Assembly: GCF_900591205.1 (NCBI RefSeq)
Contig: NZ_UUPU01000104.1
Location: 26,212-90,211, forward strand
Length of the DNA: 64,000 nucleotides
Source: Pseudomonas viridiflava
GTDB lineage: Bacteria > Pseudomonadota > Gammaproteobacteria > Pseudomonadales > Pseudomonadaceae
Direction of reading: 5' to 3'
Made by a program: the position numbers and the translations under genes. The notes beneath the pieces are model-generated. The model saw only the letters and a list, made by a program, of their open reading frames with translations. It was not told where the DNA came from and made no database searches. This document shows positions 42,545 through 51,716 of this stretch, piece after piece; the stretch's first letter is position 1, and each line of letters opens with the position of its first letter.

Positions 42545-43483
42545 ATGTCTACATCCCTCGCATTCGTCTTTCCAGGGCAGGGTTCGCAGTCCCTCGGCAT
42601 GTTGGCCGAGCTGGGCACGCAACATCCGTTGATCCTGGAAACTTTCAAGGAAGCTTCCGATGCCTTGGGTTACGACCTGTGGGCGCTGACCCAGCAGGGG
42701 CCGGAAGAGCAACTCAATCAAACCGACAAAACCCAGCCGGCCATCCTGACGGCTTCGATCGCCCTGTGGCGCTTGTGGCTGGCGGAGGGCGGCGCGCGTC
42801 CGGCTTACGTGGCCGGTCACAGCCTGGGCGAGTACAGCGCCCTGGTGGCGGCGGGCAGTCTGACCCTCGGTGAGGCGGTCAAGCTGGTCGAACGTCGTGG
42901 CCAACTGATGCAGGAAGCCGTTCCGGCCGGGCAGGGCGGCATGGCCGCAATCCTGGGTCTGGACGATGCCGTGGTGATCGAAGCCTGTGCCGAAGCGGCC
43001 CAGGGCGAAGTGGTCAGTGCAGTGAACTTCAACTCCCCGGGCCAGGTGGTGATCGCCGGCGCCAAGGCGGCGGTCGAGCGCGCCATTGAAGGCTGCAAGG
43101 CCCGTGGTGCCAAGCGTGCGCTGCCGTTGCCGGTAAGCGTGCCATCGCACTGCGAGCTGATGCGCCCGGCGGCCGAGCGTTTTGCCGAGTCCATCGCCGC
43201 CATCAACTTGCAGGCGCCGCAGATCCCGCTGGTGCAGAACGTCAGCGCTGCCGTGGCTGCCAACCTCGACACCCTCAAACGCGACTTGCTGGAACAGCTC
43301 TACAAGCCCGTACGTTGGGTTGAATCGGTTCAGAGCCTGGCCGCCCATGGCGCCACCGAACTGGTCGAGTGCGGCCCGGGCAAAGTCCTGGCCGGCCTGA
43401 ACAAACGCTGCGCCGACGGTGTGTCGACCGCCAACCTGAATACCCCGGATGCCTTCGCTGCCGCTCGCGCGGCACTGGCCTGA
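42545..43483 (+). CDS. fabD: Malonyl-CoA:ACP transacylase FabD
   Basis: Loads malonyl groups onto ACP. At 312 aa it carries FPGQGSQSLG, the catalytic Ser in AGHSLGEYSAL, and His in PVSVPSHCELM. I chose the ATG at 42545 (STSLAFVFPG); a start at 42515 would add ten residues before it. It precedes fabG by 24 bp. Confidence 0.96.
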   Translation: MSTSLAFVFPGQGSQSLGMLAELGTQHPLILETFKEASDALGYDLWALTQQGPEEQLNQTDKTQPAILTASIALWRLWLAEGGARPAYVAGHSLGEYSALVAAGSLTLGEAVKLVERRGQLMQEAVPAGQGGMAAILGLDDAVVIEACAEAAQGEVVSAVNFNSPGQVVIAGAKAAVERAIEGCKARGAKRALPLPVSVPSHCELMRPAAERFAESIAAINLQAPQIPLVQNVSAAVAANLDTLKRDLLEQLYKPVRWVESVQSLAAHGATELVECGPGKVLAGLNKRCADGVSTANLNTPDAFAAARAALA

Positions 43484-43507
43484 TTCCCGCACTTAGGAGA
43501 AGCCTGC

Positions 43508-44251
43508 ATGAGTCTGCAAGGTAAAGTTGCACTGGTTACCGGCGCAAGCCGTGGCATTGGCCAGGCGATTGCCCTGGAACTGGGCCGTCAGGGCGCCGTT
43601 GTAATCGGCACCGCCACTTCCGCTTCGGGCGCCGAGCGTATCGCCGCGACCCTGAAGGAAAACGGCGTTCAAGGCACCGGCCTTGAGCTGAACGTCACCA
43701 GCGATGAGTCCGTGGCTGCTGTACTGGCCGAGATCACTGCACAGTTCGGTGCGCCGGCTATTCTGGTGAATAACGCCGGTATCACCCGCGACAACCTGAT
43801 GATGCGCATGAAAGACGACGAGTGGTACGACGTGGTCGACACCAACTTGAACAGTCTGTTTCGCCTGTCCAAGGGCGTTTTGCGCGGCATGACCAAGGCG
43901 CGTTGGGGCCGAATTATCAATATTGGCTCCGTAGTGGGTGCCATGGGCAACGCAGGCCAAGTAAACTACGCAGCCGCCAAGGCCGGTCTGGAAGGTTTCA
44001 GCCGTGCTCTGGCGCGTGAAGTCGGCTCGCGGTCGATTACGGTCAACTCGGTGGCCCCAGGGTTCATCGACACCGATATGACCCGCGAACTGCCGGAGGC
44101 ACAGCGTGAAGGCTTGCTGACGCAGATTCCGCTGGGCCGTCTGGGCCAGGCTCAAGAGATCGCAAATGTGGTCACTTTCCTGGCATCCGACGGTGCGGCA
44201 TACGTGACTGGGGCTACAATCCCGGTGAACGGCGGGATGTACATGAGTTAA
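43508..44251 (+). CDS. fabG: 3-oxoacyl-ACP reductase FabG
   Basis: NADPH-dependent reductase of fatty acid synthesis. At 247 aa it has TGASRGIG, NNAGITRDNLMMRMKD, the Ser-Tyr-Lys triad in NIGSVVGAMGNAGQVNYAAAK, and ends GMYMS. Start ATG at 43508 with AGGAGAAGCC. Confidence 0.97.
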   Translation: MSLQGKVALVTGASRGIGQAIALELGRQGAVVIGTATSASGAERIAATLKENGVQGTGLELNVTSDESVAAVLAEITAQFGAPAILVNNAGITRDNLMMRMKDDEWYDVVDTNLNSLFRLSKGVLRGMTKARWGRIINIGSVVGAMGNAGQVNYAAAKAGLEGFSRALAREVGSRSITVNSVAPGFIDTDMTRELPEAQREGLLTQIPLGRLGQAQEIANVVTFLASDGAAYVTGATIPVNGGMYMS

Positions 44252-44363
44252 ATTGTGACGGATCGCTTCAAAAAAATGTCATACGAGCTGTCTAAAATCC
44301 GTTATAAAGCTGCAACTTAATTTATAGGCAGGTGGCGGACCGGGTACAGGGTGAAGCTTTCAG

Positions 44364-44391
44364 TTGAAAAGCTGAAATGGCTTTCTATACA
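44364..44391 (+). promoter_or_regulatory. Likely sigma70 promoter of acpP
   Basis: TTGAAA (44364-44369), 16 nt, TATACA (44386-44391), in the 191-bp gap between fabG and acpP; the start would be about 45 nt before the ATG. Confidence 0.5.
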
Positions 44392-44442
44392 CTTACCCAC
44401 TGGCCAGCTGCCTGAATTTGTCCATTAGGAGTTAAACAAGGT

Positions 44443-44679
44443 ATGAGCACCATCGAAGAGCGCGTCAAGAAAATCGTCGCCGAGCAACTGGGCGTTAAAG
44501 AAGAAGAAGTGGTCAACACTGCTTCCTTCGTAGAAGACCTGGGTGCCGATTCCCTTGACACCGTTGAGCTGGTGATGGCTCTGGAAGAGGAATTCGAGAC
44601 CGAAATCCCGGACGAAGAAGCTGAAAAAATCACTACTGTTCAAGCTGCTATCGACTACGTTACTAGCCACCAGGCGTAA
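44443..44679 (+). CDS. acpP: Acyl carrier protein
   Basis: A 78-aa ACP that carries acyl chains in fatty acid synthesis. The phosphopantetheine Ser is in GADSLDTVELVMALEEEF. The ribosome-binding region (44422-44441, CCATTAGGAG...) is complementary in 19 of 20 positions to a segment of the sRNA RgsA at 50556-50575. It ends at a short gap before fabF with a terminator at 44709-44745. Confidence 0.98.
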   Translation: MSTIEERVKKIVAEQLGVKEEEVVNTASFVEDLGADSLDTVELVMALEEEFETEIPDEEAEKITTVQAAIDYVTSHQA

Positions 44680-44708
44680 TAGTTTGTAGTCGTCGCTTGC
44701 TGTTAGGG

Positions 44709-44745
44709 AAAAACCGCACTGCTGTAACGGCGTGCGGTTTTTTCT
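44709..44745 (+). terminator. Terminator after acpP
   Basis: AAAACCGCAC-TGCTGTAACGGC-GTGCGGTTTTTT with a T-run; acpP may thus be made in excess over fabF. Confidence 0.75.
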
Positions 44746-44807
44746 TTAGCCCTGATGAAAAGTAAGCGCTGAAGCAAAAGTGTCGTCATTAGAAAAAGGA
44801 GAGTGCT

Positions 44808-46052
44808 GTGTCGCGTAGACGCGTCGTAGTCACCGGTATGGGTATGTTGTCGCCACTGGGCACGGATGTGCCGAGCAGTTGGCAGGGCATTCTGGCTGGC
44901 CGCAGTGGTATTGGTCTGATCGAACACACGGACCTTTCTGCCTATTCCACCCGTTTTGGCGGCTCGGTAAAGGGCTTCAATGTCGAGGAATATCTCTCGG
45001 TCAAAGAGTCCCGCAAACTCGACCTGTTCATTCAATACGGCCTGGCAGCCGGTTTTCAGGCGGTGCGTAATGCGGGCCTCGAAGTCACCGACGCCAACCG
45101 TGATCGCATCGGCGTGGCCATGGGTTCGGGTATTGGCGGTCTGACCAATATCGAAGAAACCAGCCGCACGCTGCACGATTCCGGCCCCCGTCGAATTTCA
45201 CCGTTCTTCGTCCCGGGCTCGATCATCAACATGATTTCCGGTTTCCTGTCCATCCACCTGGGTGCACAGGGGCCTAACTACGCCATTGCTACGGCCTGCA
45301 CCACCGGCACGCACTGCATCGGCATGGCGGCGCGCAACATCGCCTATGACGAAGCCGACGTGATGATTGCCGGCGGCGCCGAAATGGCGGCCTGCGGCCT
45401 CGGCATGGGTGGCTTCGGTGCCTCCCGAGCGCTGTCGACCCGCAACGACGAGCCGACCCGTGCCAGCCGTCCGTGGGACAAGGGCCGTGACGGTTTTGTG
45501 CTGTCTGACGGTGCAGGTGCATTGGTACTCGAGGAGCTGGAGCACGCCAAGGCGCGTGGCGCCACCATCTACGCCGAGCTGATCGGCTTTGGCATGAGCG
45601 GTGACGCCTACCACATGACCTCGCCACCGTCCGACGGTGCCGGCGCCGCACGCTGCATTACCAATGCGCTGCGCGATGCCAAGGTCAATCCGGACCAGGT
45701 GCAGTACATCAACGCCCATGGCACCTCGACTCCGACCGGCGACCTGGCGGAAGCCGAAGCCATCAAGTCGGTATTCGGCGAGCACGCCTACAACCTGGCG
45801 GTGAGCTCCACCAAGTCCATGACCGGCCACCTGTTGGGTGCGGCGGGCGCGGTCGAGGCGATCTTCAGCGTAATGGCCATCAAGGATCAGGTCGCTCCGC
45901 CGACCATCAACCTGGATGAGCCGGACGAAGGCTGCGACCTGAACTTCGTGCCTCACGAAGCACAGCAAATGCCGATCGACGTGGTGATCTCCAACTCGTT
46001 CGGTTTTGGCGGCACCAACGGTTCCCTGGTGTTCCGCCGGTTCGCCGAGTGA
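44808..46052 (+). CDS. fabF: 3-oxoacyl-ACP synthase II FabF
   Basis: Condensing enzyme for chain elongation. At 414 aa it has the catalytic Cys in ATACTTGTHCIG, His residues in NAHGTSTPTGD and STKSMTGHLLGAAG, and FGFGGTNGSLVFRR at the end. GTG start at 44808 with AAGGAG. It abuts pabC by a TGATG overlap. Confidence 0.97.
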   Translation: MSRRRVVVTGMGMLSPLGTDVPSSWQGILAGRSGIGLIEHTDLSAYSTRFGGSVKGFNVEEYLSVKESRKLDLFIQYGLAAGFQAVRNAGLEVTDANRDRIGVAMGSGIGGLTNIEETSRTLHDSGPRRISPFFVPGSIINMISGFLSIHLGAQGPNYAIATACTTGTHCIGMAARNIAYDEADVMIAGGAEMAACGLGMGGFGASRALSTRNDEPTRASRPWDKGRDGFVLSDGAGALVLEELEHAKARGATIYAELIGFGMSGDAYHMTSPPSDGAGAARCITNALRDAKVNPDQVQYINAHGTSTPTGDLAEAEAIKSVFGEHAYNLAVSSTKSMTGHLLGAAGAVEAIFSVMAIKDQVAPPTINLDEPDEGCDLNFVPHEAQQMPIDVVISNSFGFGGTNGSLVFRRFAE

Positions 46053-46867
46053 TGCACCGCTGGGTCGACGGTCAGCCAGCGGACACGGTGCCCCTGAAAG
46101 ATCGCGGCCTGGCGTATGGCGATGGGCTGTTCGAGACCATCGCCGTCAAGGCCGGGCAGCCCGTGCTGCTCGACCGCCACCTGCAGCGTCTCGATGAGGG
46201 CTGCAGGCGCCTCGCATTCAATGCGGATCACGCGTTGATCCGCAGCGAAGTGCTGGCCTATGCCGCCGCCCTCGGCGACGGTGTTCTCAAGTTGATCCTC
46301 ACGCGTGGCGACAGCCTGCGCGGTTATGGCATCAACCCCGGCGCACCGGTGCGCCGTATCTTGCAGGGCAGTGCGCCCGCTACCTATCCCCACGCCCATG
46401 GAACTGACGGTATCCGCCTGTTTCCGTGTGCCACCCGCCTGGCCGAGCAGCCGTTGCTGGCCGGTCTCAAGCACCTCAATCGCCTGGAACAGGTGATCGC
46501 CCGCGCCGAGTGGCAAGACGCCGAGCATGCCGAAGGTTTGATGCTGGATATGTCTGGTCGCGTCATCGAAGGCGTATTCAGTAACCTGTTCCTGGTGCGC
46601 AATGGTTTGTTACTAACCGCTGATCTGAATCGTTGTGGGGTTGCCGGGGTCATGCGCGCCGAGGTTCTGGCACAGGCGCAAGCCCTGGGCATCCCGGTTT
46701 CGGTGGCCGATATCAGCCTGGAGCAGTTGCAGCAGGCCGACGAAGTCTTTGTGTGCAACAGCGTTTATGGCATTTGGCCGGTGCGTGGCTGCGCTGCGAT
46801 GAGCTGGTCGGTTGGGCCGCTCACCCGTAAACTGCAGGGCATTGTTCGCGCGCTATTGGATATTTGA
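46052..46867 (+). CDS. pabC: 4-amino-4-deoxychorismate lyase PabC
   Basis: PLP enzyme of the folate pathway, releasing pyruvate and p-aminobenzoate. At 271 aa it has DRGLAYGDGLFETI, Lys in GVLKLILTRG (Schiff-base Lys), and HLNRLEQVIAR. The ATG at 46052 overlaps the fabF stop. Standard position in the fab cluster. Confidence 0.93.
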   Translation: MHRWVDGQPADTVPLKDRGLAYGDGLFETIAVKAGQPVLLDRHLQRLDEGCRRLAFNADHALIRSEVLAYAAALGDGVLKLILTRGDSLRGYGINPGAPVRRILQGSAPATYPHAHGTDGIRLFPCATRLAEQPLLAGLKHLNRLEQVIARAEWQDAEHAEGLMLDMSGRVIEGVFSNLFLVRNGLLLTADLNRCGVAGVMRAEVLAQAQALGIPVSVADISLEQLQQADEVFVCNSVYGIWPVRGCAAMSWSVGPLTRKLQGIVRALLDI

Positions 46868-46868
46868 G

Positions 46869-48014
46869 TTGATACGAAAACTGGTTGTACTGCTGCTGAT
46901 CGGCCTGGTCTCGGCGGCGTTGCTGTTGGGCGTTGGCGCCTGGAAACTCGATTCTGCCTTGAAGCAGCCGTTGAAACTGACCCAGGAGCAATTGCTCGAC
47001 GTACCGGCGGGGGCTACCCCCACCGGCACGTTCAATCGCCTGGAAGCCGACGGCGTGCTGGACGGTGCCTTCTGGCTGCGTCTGTACTGGCGTTTCAATC
47101 TCGACGGGCAGCCATTGCACAGTGGCGAATACCGCATGACCCCCGGTCTGACGGCCGAAGGTCTGATCGGCATGTGGCAGCGCGGTGAGGTGGTGCAATA
47201 CAGCCTCACCCTGGTAGAGGGCTGGAACTTCCGCCAGGTGCGCTCGGCCCTGGCCAAGCATGAAAAGATCGTGCAGACCCTCGCTGGCCTGAATGACAGC
47301 GAAGTGATGGACAAGCTCGGCCACCCTGGCGTGTTCCCTGAAGGCCGATTCTTCCCGGATACCTACCGCTTCGTGCGCGGCATGACCGATGTCGAGTTCC
47401 TGAAAAAAGCCTACAACCGACTGGACGATGTACTGGCCCAGGAGTGGAGCAAACGCGCCGCCGATGCGCCGTACACCGACCCTTATCAAGCGCTGATCAT
47501 GGCCTCCCTGGTGGAGAAAGAGACCGGTGTGCCTGAAGAGCGTGGGCAGATCGCCGGTGTATTCGTGCGTCGCATGAAAATCGGCATGCTGTTGCAGACC
47601 GACCCCACCGTGATCTACGGTCTGGGTGAGCGCTACAACGGCAAGTTGACCCGCGCCCACCTCAAGGAGGCCAACCCCTACAACACCTACATGATTGCCG
47701 GGCTGCCGCCGACGCCGATTGCGATGGTCGGCCGCGAGGCGATCCATGCGGCGCTCAATCCGGTGCCGGGCAGCAGCCTGTATTTTGTCGCCCGTGGCGA
47801 TGGCAGCCATATTTTCTCGGATGACCTGGATGCGCATAATGCCGCCGTGCGCGAGTTCCAGCTCAAGCGTCGCGCCGATTACCGCTCCAGCCCCGCGCCG
47901 GTGGTGAAACCTGCGCAAGAGGTGGCACCGCCTGCGGATGCCCCGGTTGAAGCGCCGGTAGAAAAACCAGCCGAGCCCGCGCCGGACACCAGCGCACCGC
48001 AAAGCCCGCAATGA
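46869..48014 (+). CDS. mltG: Endolytic murein transglycosylase MltG
   Basis: Inner-membrane lytic transglycosylase that terminates nascent glycan strands. At 381 aa it has one N-terminal helix (LVVLLLIGLVSAALLLGVGAW) and the YceG domain with catalytic Glu in LVEKETGVPEERGQIAGVF, TDPTVIYG and NTYMIAGLPPTPI. The C-terminal 35 residues are Pro/Ala/Glu-rich. The start is probably TTG 46869 (LIRKLVVLL). 1 bp after pabC. Confidence 0.92.
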   Translation: MIRKLVVLLLIGLVSAALLLGVGAWKLDSALKQPLKLTQEQLLDVPAGATPTGTFNRLEADGVLDGAFWLRLYWRFNLDGQPLHSGEYRMTPGLTAEGLIGMWQRGEVVQYSLTLVEGWNFRQVRSALAKHEKIVQTLAGLNDSEVMDKLGHPGVFPEGRFFPDTYRFVRGMTDVEFLKKAYNRLDDVLAQEWSKRAADAPYTDPYQALIMASLVEKETGVPEERGQIAGVFVRRMKIGMLLQTDPTVIYGLGERYNGKLTRAHLKEANPYNTYMIAGLPPTPIAMVGREAIHAALNPVPGSSLYFVARGDGSHIFSDDLDAHNAAVREFQLKRRADYRSSPAPVVKPAQEVAPPADAPVEAPVEKPAEPAPDTSAPQSPQ

Positions 48015-48033
48015 CTCTGATTAAGGACTGCCT

Positions 48034-48666
48034 GTGACTGGCTTGTTTATTACCCTGGAAGGCCCCGAAGGCGCCGGCAAAAGTACCAACCGCGATTACC
48101 TGGCCGAGCGCTTGCGCGCCGAGGGTATCGAAGTGGTGCTGACCCGTGAGCCCGGCGGCACACCGCTGGCCGAGCGCATTCGTGAAGTGCTGTTGGCGCC
48201 GGGTGAAGAACAGATGAACCCGGACACCGAGCTATTGCTGGTGTTTGCCGCCCGTGCCCAGCACCTGGCCGAAGTTATCCGCCCAGCCCTGACACGCGGC
48301 GCCGTGGTGATTTGCGACCGTTTTACCGACTCAACTTATGCCTATCAGGGCGGGGGCCGCGGCTTGTGCCTGGAGCGCATCGCCACCCTGGAAACCTTCG
48401 TTCAGGGCAACCTGCGCCCTGACCTGACCCTGCTGTTCGACCTGCCCGTGGAAGTCGGCATGGCCCGCGCCAGCGCCCGTGGTCGCCTGGACCGTTTCGA
48501 GCTGGAAGGCCGGGCGTTCTTCGACGCCGTACGCAGCGCATTCCTGCAGCGTGCCAAGGCTGAGCCTGGGCGCTACTCTCTGCTGGATGCCGCCCAGCCG
48601 CTGGCCCAGGTGCAGCAAGCCATCGACGCCTTACTGCCGAACCTGCTGGAGCGCGCCCGTGGCTGA
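48034..48666 (+). CDS. tmk: Thymidylate kinase
   Basis: Phosphorylates dTMP to dTDP. At 210 aa it has the P-loop LEGPEGAGKST, DR(F)TDSTYAYQGGGRGL and TREPGGTP. GTG start at 48034. Its 3' end overlaps holB by 8 nt. Confidence 0.96.
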   Translation: MTGLFITLEGPEGAGKSTNRDYLAERLRAEGIEVVLTREPGGTPLAERIREVLLAPGEEQMNPDTELLLVFAARAQHLAEVIRPALTRGAVVICDRFTDSTYAYQGGGRGLCLERIATLETFVQGNLRPDLTLLFDLPVEVGMARASARGRLDRFELEGRAFFDAVRSAFLQRAKAEPGRYSLLDAAQPLAQVQQAIDALLPNLLERARG

Positions 48667-49648
48667 AGCCTACCCGTGGCAGGATAGCCTCTGGCAACAG
48701 TTGGCCGGCCGGGCCCAGCATGCGCATGCCTATCTGCTGCATGGGCCGATCGGTATCGGCAAGCGTGCTTTGGCCGAGCGCCTGATGGCCAGCCTGCTGT
48801 GCCAGCGCCCGGTTAACCTCCAAGCCTGTGGCGACTGCAAATCCTGCCTGCTGCTCAAGGCCGGCAGCCACCCCGACAACTACCTGCTGGAGCCCGAGGA
48901 GGCCGACAAGGCGATCAAGGTCGACCAGGTGCGTGACCTCGTCAGCTTCGTGGTGCAAACCGCGCAGATGGGCGGGCGCAAGGTGGTACTGATCGAGCCG
49001 GTGGAGGCGATGAACATCAACGCCGCCAACGCCCTGCTCAAAAGCCTGGAAGAACCCTCCGGCGATACAGTGCTGTTGCTGGTCAGCCACCAGTCCAGCC
49101 GCTTGTTGCCGACCATCCGCAGCCGTTGCGTGCAGCAGGCGTGCCCGTTGCCGAGCGAGGCCATGAGCCTGCAGTGGCTGGCAAAGGCGCTGCCGGAGTG
49201 CTCGGAGCAGGAGCGTGTCGAATTGCTGACGCTGGCGGCCGGTTCGCCGCTGGCCGCCGTCAAGCTGCAGGCCCAGGGTGTGCGTGAACAACGTGCGCTG
49301 GTGGTGGATGGCGTGAAGAAGTTGCTCAAGCAAGAGCTGTCCGCCACCCAGTTGGCTGAAGGCGCCTGGAAGGACATTCCCTTGCTGCTGCTGTTCGACT
49401 GGTTCTGCGACTGGTCGAGCCTGATCCTGCGCTACCAACTGACCCAGGATGAAAGCGGCCTGGGCCTGCCGGACATGCGCAAGGTGGTGCAGTACCTCGC
49501 GCAGAAAAGTGCGCAGGACAAGGTGCTGAATATCCAGGACTGGATCCTCGCGCAGCGCCAGAAGGTGCTCGGCAAGGCCAACCTAAACCGCGTGCTGTTG
49601 CTCGAAGCGCTGCTGGTGCAGTGGGTCGGCTTGCTCGGCCGGCGTTAA
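48659..49648 (+). CDS. holB: DNA polymerase III delta' subunit HolB
   Basis: Clamp-loader subunit, 329 aa. Contains HAYLLHGPIGIGKRALAERL (degenerate P-loop), the Zn-binding CGDCKSCLLLKAGSHPD, and SLEEPSGDTVLLLVSHQ with SRC. GTG start at 48659. In P. aeruginosa pilZ follows; here tatD follows after 63 bp. Confidence 0.95.
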   Translation: MAEAYPWQDSLWQQLAGRAQHAHAYLLHGPIGIGKRALAERLMASLLCQRPVNLQACGDCKSCLLLKAGSHPDNYLLEPEEADKAIKVDQVRDLVSFVVQTAQMGGRKVVLIEPVEAMNINAANALLKSLEEPSGDTVLLLVSHQSSRLLPTIRSRCVQQACPLPSEAMSLQWLAKALPECSEQERVELLTLAAGSPLAAVKLQAQGVREQRALVVDGVKKLLKQELSATQLAEGAWKDIPLLLLFDWFCDWSSLILRYQLTQDESGLGLPDMRKVVQYLAQKSAQDKVLNIQDWILAQRQKVLGKANLNRVLLLEALLVQWVGLLGRR

Positions 49649-49711
49649 TTTCCGTGGCCGACGGGTGTATCGTTGGCCAGACACTTTCCGTGACTCAAGT
49701 TGTAAATTCTT

Positions 49712-50497
49712 ATGCTCGTAGATTCCCATTGCCACCTTGATCGCCTCGACCTTGCCCAGCACGACGGCTCCCTCGACGCCGCCCTTGAGGCCGCACGCCA
49801 GCGCGGGGTAGGGCACTTTCTGTGCATCGGCGTGAGCGCCGAGAACGCCGCCGACGTCAAAGCCCTGGCTGAGCGCTATGCCGACGTGGATTGCTCGGTG
49901 GGTATCCACCCGCTGGACCTCAAGCCCGGCGAAGCACCGGCCCTCGACTGGCTGCTCGGCGAGCTCGACCACCCGCGGGTGGTGGCGATTGGCGAAACCG
50001 GTCTGGACTACCACTACGAGCCGGAGGCCGCCGAACTGCAGCAGGCGTCTTTTCGCCTGCACCTGCAAGCCGCCCAGCAAACCGGCAAGCCGGTGATCGT
50101 CCACACCCGTGGCGCCCGCGCCGACACCCTGACCCTGCTGCGTGAAGCCGCATTGCCCCAGGCCGGTGTGCTGCATTGCTTTACCGAGGATTGGGACATG
50201 GCCAAGGCTGCCCTGGACCTGGGCTTTTACATTTCGTTGTCGGGCATTGTCACCTTCCGCAATGCCGATGCCCTGCGCGACGTAGCGCGCCAGGTGCCGG
50301 CCGACCGCCTGCTGGTGGAAACCGATTCGCCGTACCTGGCGCCGATTCCTCATCGTGGTAAGCCGAACCTGCCGGAATACGTGCGCGATGTAGCGGATTA
50401 TCTGGCCATGCTGCGTGGCGAGTCCTACGAACGCTTTGCCGAACAGACGACCGAGAACTTCAAGCGACTGTTCCCCTTGGCCCACGTGGCTGGCTGA
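49712..50497 (+). CDS. tatD: TatD-family DNase / metal-dependent hydrolase
   Basis: A 261-aa (beta/alpha)8 metal-dependent nuclease of the YcfH/TatD type. DSHCHLDRLD at the N-terminus supplies two metal His; further ligands lie in GIHPLDL, GETGLDYHYE, IVHTRGA and VETDSPYLAP. ATG at 49712; the preceding 63 bp contain no pilZ. Confidence 0.92.
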   Translation: MLVDSHCHLDRLDLAQHDGSLDAALEAARQRGVGHFLCIGVSAENAADVKALAERYADVDCSVGIHPLDLKPGEAPALDWLLGELDHPRVVAIGETGLDYHYEPEAAELQQASFRLHLQAAQQTGKPVIVHTRGARADTLTLLREAALPQAGVLHCFTEDWDMAKAALDLGFYISLSGIVTFRNADALRDVARQVPADRLLVETDSPYLAPIPHRGKPNLPEYVRDVADYLAMLRGESYERFAEQTTENFKRLFPLAHVAG

Positions 50498-50512
50498 GCC
50501 GCTCAAATCGCA

Positions 50513-50634
50513 GGCAAAAAAAACCCGGGTTCTGGGGGGTGAATCCGGGTTAAGACCATTAGGAGTAAAACAAGGGCACACAGTCCGTCGGTGCCCAGGT
50601 CGACGCGTCACTTGGGGGAGATGCCACGCCGACA
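50513..50634 (-). ncRNA. rgsA: sRNA RgsA (P16, RpoS-dependent)
   Basis: Minus-strand transcript of about 120 nt. It ends in a terminator (AACCCGG ... CCGGGTT plus eight T, stem 50523-50552). The RpoS-type -10 CAATACT lies at 50646-50640, placing the start near 50633. It contains a C-rich run (ATCTCCCCCAAG) and, at 50575-50556, CCTTGTTTTACTCCTAATGG, which is complementary to the acpP ribosome-binding site in 19 of 20 positions. RgsA of P. aeruginosa lies in the same gap next to tatD and is reported, as I recall, to repress acpP and fis. Confidence 0.7.
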
Positions 50635-50943
50635 GTTCAAGTATTGATCAGTATCCCATTCAGTCCAGTCGCATCTGATCGTTTTTTAAACAGATTTGGA
50701 ATACGCGCGCTTCGCTTGAGTTCTCATTGAGCAGGTGCACAGCGCTAGTTGTTGCGTATTATTTCTGACTGAAATCAATGAATTCGTTGGCGTGCTGAAA
50801 GTAAAGTGCGTTGCGGGTTCACATAGACGTTGCCCAACGACCGTTCAGTCGGGATAATCCCTCGCATCGGGTAAATCGTATCGCCACGTATCCGTGGCCC
50901 TGCGCGACCCTCCCTAATTCCGACCTCTGCAGACCTCTTCCTC
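50635..50943. other. Intergenic region upstream of the TetR gene
   Basis: About 310 bp with the RgsA promoter at the left end. The rest is AT-rich (50680-50790), and no ORF or RNA with clear structure is visible. It probably holds the promoter of the 50944 gene. Confidence 0.45.
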
Positions 50944-51603
50944 ATGCACAAAGAACCCCGTAAGGTCCGTGAGTTTCGCCGCCGTGAGCAGGAAATTCTC
51001 GACACCGCACTCAAGTTGTTCCTCGAACAAGGTGAAGACAGCGTCACCGTCGAGATGATTGCGGATGCCGTGGGTATCGGCAAAGGCACGATCTACAAGC
51101 ACTTCAAGTCCAAGGCCGAAATCTACCTGCGCCTGATGCTCGACTACGAGCGCGACCTGAACGAGCTGCTGCACTCGGCCGATGTCGACAAGGACAAGGA
51201 GGCGCTGTCGCGTGCCTACTTCGAATTTCGCATGCGTGACCCGCAGCGCTATCGCCTGTTCGACCGCCTGGAAGAGAAGGTGGTCAAGGGCCATCAGGTG
51301 CCGGAGATGGTCGAGGAGCTGCACAAGATCCGTGCCTCGAACTTCGAACGGCTGACCCTGCTGATCAAGGGGCGTATCAGCGAAGGCAAGCTCGAAGACG
51401 TGCCACCGTATTTCCACTACTGCGCCGCCTGGGCATTGGTGCACGGCGCGGTTGCGCTGTATCACTCGCCGTTCTGGAGCAATGTGCTGGAAGATCAGGA
51501 AGGTTTCTTCCAGTTCCTGATGGATATCGGCGTGCGCATGGGTAACAAGCGCAAGCACAGCACCGAGCTGCCGCAGCCTCCCGTCGAAACGCCTGCCAGC
51601 TGA
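50944..51603 (+). CDS. TetR-family transcriptional regulator
   Basis: A 219-aa repressor-type protein. The N-terminal helix-turn-helix is ILDTALKLFLEQGEDSVTVEMIADAVGIGKGTIYKHFKSKAEIYL. The C-terminal ligand domain is less conserved. P. aeruginosa PA2957 has the same location next to tatD. Ligand and targets are unknown. Confidence 0.88.
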   Translation: MHKEPRKVREFRRREQEILDTALKLFLEQGEDSVTVEMIADAVGIGKGTIYKHFKSKAEIYLRLMLDYERDLNELLHSADVDKDKEALSRAYFEFRMRDPQRYRLFDRLEEKVVKGHQVPEMVEELHKIRASNFERLTLLIKGRISEGKLEDVPPYFHYCAAWALVHGAVALYHSPFWSNVLEDQEGFFQFLMDIGVRMGNKRKHSTELPQPPVETPAS

Positions 51604-51716
51604 TATTTACAGCCAGGTGCAGTACCCCAGGAATATACTCAGGCAAGGATCTTGCTAAAAGCTGATTTATAGGTCAGTTTTTAGTGTGCCCGAATCATCC
51701 TCTGCCGGAGTGATCC

